Shown here: positions 1 to 11,671 of the stretch, piece after piece | Layout: every line of letters starts with the position of its first letter | Position numbering within the stretch: position 1 is the stretch's first letter | Notes under the pieces: model-generated | Told to the model about the DNA's origin: nothing | The model's database searches: none | What the model saw: only the letters and a program-made list of their open reading frames with translations | Made by a program: the position numbers and the translations under genes | DNA from: Ixodes scapularis | Taxonomy: Eukaryota > Arthropoda > Arachnida > Ixodida > Ixodidae | Direction: 5' to 3' | Assembly: GCF_016920785.2 (NCBI RefSeq) | Contig: NW_024609837.1 | Span: 43,526,745-43,590,744 of the forward strand | Length of the DNA stretch: 64,000 nucleotides

Positions 1-410
1 TTACGCACTTATTAAAACCATATACGAACATTGACCTTCGATGATCGATCGGCTCAGAACTGTTTCTCGCTACCACCGCTAGGGGATTCTTTTCGGCTTC
101 TGGTTGGTCAAGAGAGCATGCCAAGCCCTCTTTCCGAGCCTGCCGCACGCCCTGGCTCTGCCCGCGCCTCCCATTGACCAAACTCTCTACATATACGGCT
201 CTGAGTTGACTGAGGTGATCTAGTAACGGTTATCGGTAACGGTCGTAACGGTGGAGTCGAATGGAACGGCCAAAACGGCCGGAGAAGCTTTCGCGCGCTC
301 GCGCGCTTCAAGATCTCAAAAAACATAAATTATGATTTTGGTTCTTAACTTTAATGCTAGGTGGCGCAAGCTACCGCCCAATATAATGGGGGTACAGTTG
401 TTAGCATTTA
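1..410. repeat. Dispersed repeat, copy 1
   Basis: Positions 1-215 match the reverse complement of 33400-33600 (for example TACCACCGCTAGGGGATT and CCCATTGACCAAACTCTC). Positions 355-410 (AGGTGGCGCAAGCTACCGCC) match 33350-33395 in direct orientation. A third copy is at 33855-34017. Probably a short non-autonomous element; its class is not assigned. Confidence 0.7.
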
Positions 411-482
411 TCAGGCATTTATTTATCTATCTACCACTGCGGCTATATATATATATATATTTTTTTTTTTCTTGACTTAAAG

Positions 483-637
483 ATGGTGACCAATATGGGT
501 GTGCTAGCCGTGTGACACAGCAGCAACAGTTCGACATCGTTCCAAAGAAACCTCCGTGCTGCGCATCCGACTCCACCAAAAACGCCCCTCATTTTCACCG
601 CCACCCTGAGATTGAGAGTCAGAGAGGCCTCGTCAAA
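483..637 (+). other. CERT1: 5' UTR part of the first visible CERT exon
   Basis: A run of T follows (TA)n and ends in CTTGACTTAAAG at 482, a good 3' splice site, so this exon appears internal to the gene. The ATG at 483 opens only ten codons and is out of frame with CERT, so it would act as a short upstream reading frame if it is in the mRNA. The true first exon and promoter would lie outside the window. Confidence 0.55.
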
Positions 638-865
638 ATGCTCGACGACCACAGCATCAACTTGACCGACGATGAAGATGATTTTGAACATCCTACCAGC
701 CCTCTTGAACTCCAAGGAACCTTGTGCAAATGGACGAATTACATCCACGGCTGGCAGGATCGGCACATCGTTCTCAAGGATGGCACGTTATCGTACTACA
801 AGTCGGAAAATGACACAGCTTTCGGATGCCGCGGCGCTATCAGCATATACAAGGCAACGGTCAAG
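638..865 (+). CDS. CERT1: CERT coding exon 1 (N terminus and first half of PH domain)
   Basis: Encodes residues 1-76: a short acidic leader (DDEDDFEH) and then the PH-domain start with KWTNYIHGWQDR and LSYYKSEN, almost identical to vertebrate CERT. The donor is AAG|GTAGGG at 866, phase 0. The leader is not alignable with human. The same frame is open from 485 without a stop, so the choice of start rests on the first in-frame ATG. Confidence 0.93.
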
Positions 866-3800
866 GTAGGGAGGTCGCTAGGCCTAATTGATATTTGCTC
901 GCTGCATAACCGTCCTAATTTATTATTCAGGTCGTTTTAATGTAATTAATCGTCGGCGTGTTTCATTCGCGTCATGCATCACTGTTATTTCAGCCCAATG
1001 TACTGGTAAGGCAGGATGTTAGCGTCGTTTTAGAGCGGCTCGGTGTTTGTTCCGCACATGAAATGTGTCGATTGGACGTTTTCATTGCATTTTCATGTTT
1101 CGCGCCGTCGCTACCGTACGGAGATTCCGGTTTTGGATTGATTATCTGAAAAATCTGATGTTTTCCGAGGTCAAGGCGGCATTTTATCTGGCTACTGCTC
1201 GTGACGAGCAATGTTTACCTAAAAAGGAAAACTGAGTAAGTCGCAAGGTATGCAAATACTGGACATAGTGCTACCGCATTCCGTGCCTCTTTGAAGATCG
1301 CCGTCGTCTGCTATGCTACCCGCTGTTTGATACTGTCGTCTGCTGTTCTATTTTGCGTAGATTCAAGCGATAAACAAATGACTCAAAGCATCGCCCGAGT
1401 TTCCTTGTTTGAAAGACAACGCCCCCTCAAATGACGCCCGAGATACATCTTTTTTTTTCTTGTTTTGTCTTTTTCTGCTTGGGGGGTGGCACGAGTTCCG
1501 ATTTCTGATAGGGTTTGTCTGTTTGTTTGCAAACGGTCGAGCGTATTTGGTTTTTCATTGGTCAGTTTATCTAACTTCGACAAGATCGCTTTTGTTTTAT
1601 TTCGTCAGCATTGGTGACTAGACTGCGTTGTTCCGTCTTCCAAAGTGTCTACTGCCTTTACGTCTCCTGGTTAATAAATGTGAGTTGTGGCTCCAGTCAA
1701 ACAGGCACGAACTTTCCACCAACATGCTGTCATCTTTGGCTTGTCATACACTTACTAGTCATTAACTTACTTTTCTGGCTGATTTCTTAGCTTCAATCTT
1801 AACCACTTATGAACATCCATAATTACAAAACTTGAGTTATATCGTTACAGCTGCTCTTGCGATGGTTTTGTTATGCAGCAGTAATTTCGACAGACTCGTT
1901 GAAAGAAAAAGAAGAATTTTATTAGTTGAAGCAAGTGGCACATTGTACACTGGCCTGTGTGTACACTTGTATCTGGTGTCTAGCATGTGGGATCAAAAGT
2001 AACGAAGTAAAAGGAAAAAAATAAAATGTCAGTCATAATTGCACTTGGGTAAAGCAACATCAAACTGGAGGCTACAAAAAGAAAAATTAATTAGAACACA
2101 GTGCATGCAACATTTTACCATCAAGCCTCTTTATACGAGAACCATGTGCACACTTCTACACACTAAGGTGACATGGTACATGATGAGAGGTCGTTGCACG
2201 AAACTGTAGTCGCTATAAACTCGAAAACTAAAGTGTCTTCTGGGGATACAGTGGGTAAAACAATATACATACAGAATGCCCCCCAAACATTGTTTTTTTC
2301 ACCACAAAAATAAACTGAATCACCGAATGCTAATTTTCTGCCCAAATGTTGCGGCAATCAGTTCCATGTATACAAATCTGCAAGTTCAGTTTTGGAGCGC
2401 CGCCATCTTGCTTAGTTGGGTGCGCTTAGGCGCGTCATAATCCATTTATGACGCCTTGCTAAGGCGTTGTATTTGGATTATGGCCACGCCCATGCACACC
2501 TTAACTGAGCAAGATGGCAGCTCCCAGAAGATCTACTTGCAAATGTGTATACAAGAGCTGCATTGGCCACCATTTTCCCCTAGAAATTCAGAGAAAATCC
2601 CTTTTAACTTTAGAATGAGGTAACGGCTAGTTCTGAAACTTCATCGTCTGGTTCAGATTGCTAGTGCTACTTTCGTGCGTAAAATGAGCGTTCGGCGATG
2701 CATTATTTAGTTTTGCTATGAAAAAATCGCTGTACATTTTTTAGGGGACATTTTCTATATTTCATAAGAGTAACTTGTACCAGAACCACAGCAAAGAAGT
2801 TTGTTAAGCCCATGGCAAAATTAAATGACACAACACATGTTTGTAACATGTGCAGACATGCAATTTTCAAACTAACTTATATACGGGTCATTCTCCAGAA
2901 AATTAAACATTAATGTAACTGTGAAGCGACTTTCAAATGCCTTCCTCCCCTCATTCCTAAAATATAGTTTGTATAGCATAGAATCAGGGTGTACCAAAAA
3001 CATATATTTGCAAGTTCTCATAATAAAGACTATTTTAGAAAAAATTTAGTTTAGATTGCATCCTATGTGTAATTTCAGCATTTGTTTTGTATCTGCCAAC
3101 TACCATGCAAGTTTTAAAGGCCGGAACTTTTGTTTTAATAAAGTAATCTTTTATAAGTTTGATTTAAAATATTGTACACCTGCATCAGCTCCAGTTTGTA
3201 TGATCTCAGCTCCCAGTGTTGCTAAAGTATTTAAATTTTTACGAATTTTAAAAAAGAAACGAGTGTGACCGACCTGAATGTTAGTGGTATAGCAAAAGAT
3301 ATACAAATTTATTTAAAAACTTCTGCCAACCATATTCAGTTTGTAAGTGGGCAAACTGTTTAAAATATTTTCAGGAAAGTGTTACAATGAGAGCCATTCG
3401 CTGTCGGCCAAAAGTTAAAAATTTATCAGCTTATAAATAAATACAAATAAATGTGTTCCTTTTTGATGTGTCAGTGGTGTAACAAATCTCTTATGTGCTG
3501 TTTTTCATATCTCGATGAGAAATAACTTGCAGTGACAAAACAGATGTACATTCTTGTGGTGTTAAAAATATTAAATTCAAACTGTTGATCTTTTTTTTTT
3601 ATAAAAACAATTGATTTTTTTCAAATCGTCAGTTGTATAACAACAGTTGTGTTGCGAATAAATCTCAGCACGAGTCAAACGTATGAGCTAAAAAAGTTTA
3701 TTCTCTTATTGGTTTTCAGTATATAATCATGCTACTTCATAGCCAATTCGATTTTTTAATGACAGGCACAAAATGCAAGGTTCACTGCCCTCCATGCCAC

Positions 3801-6800
3801 TTGCATTCACAACCCCCCACTGTATGCTTTTTACATGATAAATTTACTTTTTTGTTTGTGTAAAGATACCAAACTGTTCATCAAAAACTGGGCATGCTCC
3901 CAAATGAATAATATGGTGCTTTAAAATCTTTTGCAAATGAAGCAGCCCTCGCAAGAATATTTTCTAATCTAGAAAAAAAATTTGAGTCTGTACGTACATA
4001 TTATCCATGTTATTGCAAATATCAATATTGCAAAATGTCAACGAAATACATTCTGATAAGCACAAAAAAAAACATAAAATAGTTATCTATTTTATTTTGA
4101 GTATGTTCTACAATATTTGTTGTTAATAATATAAATAAACATCTGGGAGCTCGGCTGTGTTTTCTATGAAAATAACAAATTAATTACCTATTGATCAGGA
4201 CAAGATAGTAAACTAAAGTCAATGTCACCAAATTTACTTCTTATGAACCTAAATGTTTAATCTTTGGGAGAATGACCCATACAATCTACGACATGCCATC
4301 TCAGCACACCATTGTTTCAGTAAGTTTTTTCACAGGTCTTAACAATTCCATATTACTCAGTAAACTTGACGATTATTTTCTGAAATAATAAGAAACATAA
4401 TGTTTCCTCAGCTTTCTTCCATTATAGTTTGTAATCAAGGAACAGGAAATACTTCTGTATGTTTGAGTTATTCCTGTTTATCAGCTTGAATTCTTAAATT
4501 GAAATTCTCATGGTGTTTAGTTAAAATTACACATTTGTGTAGTTTGTCTAATAATAAAGCTGTTTTTTTTTATTTTTATTTTTACTTCATTCATGAGTAA
4601 TAAAGACCCTTTGCAATTATTTTATTAATTTATTTTTGTTTCTTAATATACTAGTACCAATTTCCCTATATAGAATGGAAAGTTGGGTGAGTTGTTAAAG
4701 GGCAACTCCGGTCCATACTTTCGATTTTGGGATTGTGGCTGTTTTTAGTGCAGTTAGTGCCCCTGAGTTGCAAGGTGTAATTTTTTTCTCGTTATTGTGC
4801 GTAGTTTTAAAGATATCGACGTCTCAAAGTTTTGTTTGGGGCGCGGCCGACAAAACCGAAACTAGCCGCTCGAGGTTCCGGCAACACTGGAAATCAGCCG
4901 CTATGTGGACGTGACGTCAAGATCGTTCTCGTTCAGCGAGTACGCACGGTACGCAGTCCAAGCGGCACCTACCTCTGTTGCGCTAGTCGTCTAAAGATAG
5001 AAGGTAAACTGATTTTGTTTTAATTCTGTATATGTGGTAGTTATCCAGCATATGTAGCAAGAGTTAGTGCGTATACCCAAAAGCTAGCGACTGGAAAACC
5101 CGTCAACTCGTCCGGTGGCCGCCGCCGCCGCCGCGCGTGCCGTACTCGTTGCTTGTATACCCAAAAGCTAGCGACTGGAAAACGAGTGAACTCGTTTGGT
5201 GCCGTACTCGGCAGCTGTCGGCGTGCGTGCGGTCTCCCGCACTCGTCGCTAGGCCTAAATTGTCATCGGGGCTCCGTGGATGGAGCGGCGTTGCTCTACG
5301 CCGCGCTGCCAGTAATGTACAGTGCTGGCGCTTTCGCGCGGCGGGTCAGTCCCAGACACGAAGCTTTGAGGCTCTCCGGCGCGTTCCGCAACAACCGAAC
5401 AGACGTGTGTCAAGCTGTAGACGTCTGTTTTTTCGTTATTTTTTCCTCACGTGCGTAAAAGCCGAATTTGTGAGCTACGACACTAATTCACCACATAAGT
5501 TCGTCCAGGTAGTGAATCTTTGTACAAATAAAAAAAAAACTGCCGCACTAAAAAAAAAAAAAAAAAGAAAAGTTCTTTGGGCAGTCATTTTCTTCTCAAA
5601 GCTAGCAACAGTTTTTGTGGGTGATAAAGGAAAACGGGGAACGTTAGCAAGGTGAAAACACTTTCTTTCCCTTCCGCATTCCCACCCCCACCCACAACAA
5701 TTTTTTTTATTAGAATACATAGGATTTTAAGTTTTCCTTCGTAACTTTTAACTAAGGCAAGTGTTTTTTTGTTGTTTTTTTTTTTTTGCATTTTTAAATA
5801 TTATATTTACCTCCAGCCGAACTCGGGCAAATTAGAGAGTTGTAACTTACAAATCCGAACTTTCGCGATTTCTTTAAAGTCCGTTGTGGTATTCACAAGC
5901 GCAATGTTAATTAATACTGCTGCGTAAGGGGTTGGAACGATTGGGAGGCGAATGTTTATATCGTATGAGCTTCCCGCGCCGGCTGTTCGCTAGTAGTCGT
6001 TACGGACCTGAATACTACGCACGAGATTGCGTAGTAAACAAGCAGTTACGGAAAGCAGAACATTGTTTTCTTTTTCATTACAAACTTCAGTGTTTGGAGC
6101 TAGTTAGTGGTTGTACTCTACATGCCCACCATTCCCCATTCAACAGACATTCAATGGAGCATGAATGCTCAATCTTCAACACTGCACTTGACAATGACTG
6201 TTTTATTTATTGATCAGGATGCTTTTATCATGTTTACCTTTTTTGTACATGTACGATGGGCAAAGAGCGACGGCGCGGCATCCTTTTTAAAGGGGCCCTC
6301 CAACAGTATTTGAGCGTCGACTTTTTTTTGCGGTTTCTACACGCTAGTGGTCCCGGAAATCCAGTGGACAACGAAAGAGTTTGAAAATATTAGCGCATCG
6401 TATTTTAATTTGACAACTCGGAAACACCTCCTCCGACGGTGGCGCCGTGAGGTGCCGAAGGCGCGCGCATAATATCGCGACTCCAGCAAAACGGACGCCG
6501 CCAAGCGGGAAAACCGGGAACCAGCCGGTCCAGGTCGCTCCGCGCCCCGCCGCGTCTCTGATGGCTTTCGCGGACGCGTGCTCTCGGCGCGGCGGCGAGC
6601 AATGTAATTTGACGAAGGTCCGAAAATTTCTTAAGTTTGCCTGAGTGTTCATTAGTGTGGTGAAGCCTCAGTAGATTGTTTCTTTCCATCACGTGTTTGA
6701 AAGCCCGTTTATTTCACAACACACGGTCGCGTGCTTTCAATTTTTTGGATGGGGAGGAATCACGGAAAAACGTTTTGATTTCTCGTCTGTCTCTAATGAC

Positions 6801-9800
6801 AATCAAAGTCACGACTGCTTGGTAACTGATAAGCGGTTTCTTTATAAGGATGTAGAACAGTAGACTGAGGTCGACAGACAAAGTGTTTTACTGGAGGGGA
6901 CACCAATGTTGCAGTCAAGTGAATGGGAAGGTTCGATAGCTGCTTTCCTTGAGTTTGGTAGTGCTGGATTAGCTTCAGGTTAATTTGAGTCACTAACGCC
7001 GGCCGGTGCGTTGGCTATTCATCTTGGCGGCTTTTCGCCGAAAAAGACCACATTGAAGGAGTTGGGCTAATTTCGCAATTACTTGATTCAGAAAACCTGC
7101 TTGCTGCATATGATTAATGAGGGAAGTTATCTGCTTTCAAAAGGTGGGGGACGCGTCTCGCAAAGATAGAAGCTGTCACGTCATTAGGATCTATCGCGCC
7201 TCCAATACTTATAACCCCTGTCGAATCCAGCAGCAATATACGTCTACATTGCTCAGGTTGACCGGCCACAAAAAAACAAACAAAAAAAAAACTAATTTAT
7301 TTGTTCAGGATTCAAAGTCAAGCTCAATGCAGAGAGGTCTGAGTGAATCTCCGATGAATACTCTCCTCAGCTTGTCCGCATTCGTCTCCGTTCTACCGGC
7401 TAGAACCATTTGGCTAAGTTTAAGTAGTATCTCTCTGTCTGTCAAATATACTTTTATTCAGCAGTTCACCCTAATAGTTAGTCAACTAAGTTCATATTTC
7501 AACCCGAAGAACATACTAATATCGCTTTAGTGGGACCATGGTACGTAATATAATACATAACCGCATATTCATCAAAATGACTTCTCGATCGCTACTAAAA
7601 CCTTAATTGAAATACGAGTATCAGCTGCTTAGTGAAGTGCCAGCGAGTTGACATGCTCCTTGGCTCAAGAAGCGCTTGCTTAATTTTCGTAATTTTTCTG
7701 CAGCCTGTGTTCTTGACCGAGCACACGACTGCAGCTGTTTCTTGAAACGCGGACAGGCACAAAAGCTCAATTTCGCGGACAGGTAAGTCGCATGATCGAG
7801 GCATGCGAGTTAGCTAAACATTACTCTTGGTGGAACAATTTTGTAGTCATCGCCGCTTTCCTTAGATGATCAAAACTAATTAGAGTCTATTACCGTTTCT
7901 CCGGAGCCCATAGTTTCGGTTTTGATCGGTCTCCGCAGCGAAAGTTTGACATGAAAGGAACAAAAAACACCGGCAAAACAAAACTATGCTCGGCAAGTTT
8001 ATGCGCACCGGCTAAACTTAACTGTCTCAGTTCAAATACCCATAAAATTGGGCATTCAACAAAAGAATAATTGTTAAATTGAATGCGCCACCCATTCAGG
8101 CGGCCCGGCCGAGCCGACGCGACCTGGACTCAGCCGCCATGTTTGTTTGGTGGTGGCGCCCCCTATAGGTCGCTGGAGTCGCGAATACGTCACATTCTCT
8201 GGGTTTCGTGATTGGCGAGAGCCGTCCCAGGAATTTTGAAGCGAAATAAAGTATATCACACGTTAACCGTCATTATTTCACTAACAAGTTATTTTTATAG
8301 AGCTAATAAAGTTGCAGAGTAAAGTTCAAAAAGGGCGAAAACAACGCCTCGTACGACTCGTCAGAGCGCCATGCGCGCTTCCCAGCGGCGTCCGCGACGT
8401 ACCATCGCAAGCAGACGACAAGTGATCCGTGCAGACAGCGCGCATCGTATTTTTCCTTGTGCGCCCCCGGTCCCGGTCAACTAAAAGCAGTAAGAGGAGC
8501 CAGGGGAACCCTTATTTTCTTTTAGTGCTGTGACAGACTTTTCACTGTTCGAGTGAAGTGCGGCGACGGGACCCAGCTTATATGGTACCCAACGGTGCCG
8601 CTCACCAGTTTGTACCTACTCGCCGAGGTGGCTCCGGTGGCGGAGTTGCGGGAGACGAGACTTCCGCGGCTGTCGAAGCGGACTGAGGCAGAGACGCGGC
8701 GCTTGCGTGAAGTGTCCTCGTACGGCGCGACGCCCAGGTCCGCACTCAAAACCTGATAAGCCCGCTAAATTCATCGATGATGTCAACCCGATCCCAAAGC
8801 TACGATGGTTGCAGCTAGGCCTAATGGCCGACGAGCCGACCGGGCCGACAGGCTATCAACCAAACTCGCGTCCAATTGGCCAACCGCTTTGCTCCAATCG
8901 CCAAACTGTTTCATTTTACGTCATGAAGCGCAATGTTTTGCTTATTTAAAGTTGTTTTCTGCAATATTTAATTTGCTAATAACTCACAAAATATCGCGAA
9001 TTTCTGTAATATTTTTTTTCCTCGGTGTTCCTGCTTTCATGGAGCTCTGTTTAAGCGCGAACTTCAAACCGGTCAAAAAACTGTTGGTGGGCCCCTTTAA
9101 GCCTCGACCCCTTCGCTGACAAGCCACAAGCAACCAACGCCCGTAGGTTTCGTTCGTAACTCTCTGGCGAAAAATGATCGGAGCAGAGCTTCGATCTGGG
9201 GGTCGACGTCCAAGGCTTTCCAAAGTCCACTCGTCGAACAGCGTTCACCCACACCTTCTCCAATTTCCGATCCGTTGGAAACTTGTGAAAAAGCACCTCC
9301 GGGTTGCGCAGCGACTTGTTTGAGCAGCCCACAGCGCTTTAAGTTGTACTCGGCACCTTTCGAGGAACAGCTGGGCAGTCTTGGGCGCACCGAGTTGCTC
9401 GCTAAAACGAGTCTAGGAGACCTCACAAGCAAATAAACAAAAGGCTATACCGAAGCTACACGGGCTACAGGTAAAAGCAACGGCCAAACACGCAATTACA
9501 AGCCGAAGGAGCGGTGGTAGCGGCACAAAGAAGCGCGCGCGACGGCTGCGCCGTGCTCCCGTCCGGAACGGAGGAAAAAAAGAGAACGATGTTGACATCA
9601 CGGCCCAATGTTGCTTTAGCGATCGGCAACCCGCTGGCCGCCCGCTAAGGAGCAGCGGCTCGCGGCGGGTCGCGTTTTTATTATCGGCATTAGTTGAGAA
9701 TGCAGCGTCCTACGGACGTGAAATTTTGGCTGGGGTCGTATTTTGTGTCACTAAAGCGATACCAGTAATTTAATTCATTTTGAGTTTTGGCCGGAGTTGC

Positions 9801-11640
9801 CCTTAAAGCATTCATTGTGAAAGCAGTGTTAAAGAAACAGGGACTAAGGAACAGGATGGGGACAGGTCCTAGCCCTGAATAACAACTGAAAGGTTATTTT
9901 GAAAAGGTACACGCAAATCACTTCTGCTCGGAGTGATTGTATGCTCTGACCCGGTATAGTGACATTGACGTTTTAATCTCCGGGACTATGCAAAACAAGG
10001 CAAACGCTATTGAACGCTGGCAAAGGCCAGCCTAAATCTAAAAATGCCAGTCTCGCTATCTAGTAGAGCTATGGACAGTTGGCTTACACAGTCACCTTAC
10101 CGTGTCTGGGCGTGCCCACAATCACTTGGAGTCTAAGTGATTTATGCGTTTCTTTACAAAATAAACTTCCAGTTGTTAGTCAGCACTTGGTCCTGTCAGT
10201 TTTCTTCTTTGGTCATCATTTCTGTTTGCACTGTTTCCATAATATAGAAGTTCCATGTTGCAGTAAGGACCCCTCAGTGGTCACTAAAATTGTTTGTCGT
10301 GTTTGGGTGTGTCCTCTACTTGATCTATATATGGGTATGCACATGCCACACAAGCTTTTGACAAGGTTGTGTATATAAAAAGTCTATGTGAGAATTTCCT
10401 CGGAAGATAAGAAAAAACGGGACCCTGAACATTAATAGATAGGTAGTAGATGTATCTCGAGAGATGTTGGCTGACTGAGGAATGTTCTTTGCCAGTGTTG
10501 CAGTTTTTGTTTGATTGGCTCCAGCTCACTTATACTCCCTTCATGGATGGAACTGTAGTGCTGGAGATTTTATGTACTACAGTGAACGAAGCAGTACAGT
10601 CCGTGTTTGCTTACTCTTTTCTTCTGTGGAGATAAATGATAGATAAGCATATGTACACCGCTAGTGTTGTATAACAGTCACATTTTTGCGGATACTACAA
10701 CGGACGTTTACCGATTGGGAAAAGCTAAAATTGTTGGGTTTTCTTTAGCTCATTCGGCCGAAACATGCAAGGGTCGGGAAAATTTATGACTAGGCACTAT
10801 TTTATTGCATGCTTTCATTGAGTGTTGAGTTTAGAGGATCCAAGTGTAACCTATCAATGTATTGGTAGTTTTGTCAGTAATAAGTAGGATTCCGTGTTTT
10901 CTGAGTTTATTTTTCGTGAAATTCAGAGAGTGTTTTTCGAAGATAATTTTTTTCCGAAAATTCAGAGTTTATAGGAGTTTATTTTGGTTTGATTCCAAAG
11001 TCTCCGAAATTCTGAGTTTAATTTTGTAGTGCTTTCTACGAAAATTAAATAAATAATATCCGGATGTAAGCTTATGCTAGATAAAGAAAAATAAAACATG
11101 TTTATATCAATTAATATTTCTTCAGCTGGATTCTGTGTTAGTTTCATTGCCACTGGCAATACTAATTTGTCCTGCGGCAAAGGTTGCACACATCTGTGGC
11201 TTCGATAAGCAATGATACTTTAAAAATAAACTCCTGGAGGTAGTCGCTGGAAAGCACATATGCGTCCCATCCTATTCCACGCCATCCTGCGGCCGTGCGA
11301 GGTGGACTGGTAAAGGATATAATAGGGAAGTTTCAACTGCCCCTCTTCCAATTTTATGCAATCTCTATGGTCCAGAGCTTTAACTGTTAAAACAAAAACA
11401 CAACCTCTCCTTCCTCTTAAAACACAAATAGTATGGACCACACTGGAAACCAATGCAGGGGCTTTTGTCGTGACCCGAAAATACGACATGTTGTCCTGAA
11501 CCTTGACGAGATAAGCGGTAAAACCCTTTTTGTCAATGATCCGAGATTTGAAAGATAACTGTGGTGGCATTTTCCCGGGACCATTGACCTTGTGCGCTGA
11601 TTAAACTGAATTGTAAAATATTGTCTTTATTTAGTTGATT

Positions 11641-11671
<31 letters not shown>

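Larger units (their letters stand above)
4695..9806. mobile_element. 5.1 kb TTAA-flanked element with a THAP gene (outer level of nest)
   Basis: TTAA at 4695 and 9803 flank inverted ends GGGCAACTCCGG (left) and CCGGAGTTGCCC (right). It carries a THAP-domain coding segment on the minus strand. TTAA target sites together with a THAP domain are typical of Kolobok elements; piggyBac also uses TTAA but lacks THAP. A transposase core was not seen, so it may be non-autonomous. Confidence 0.8.
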
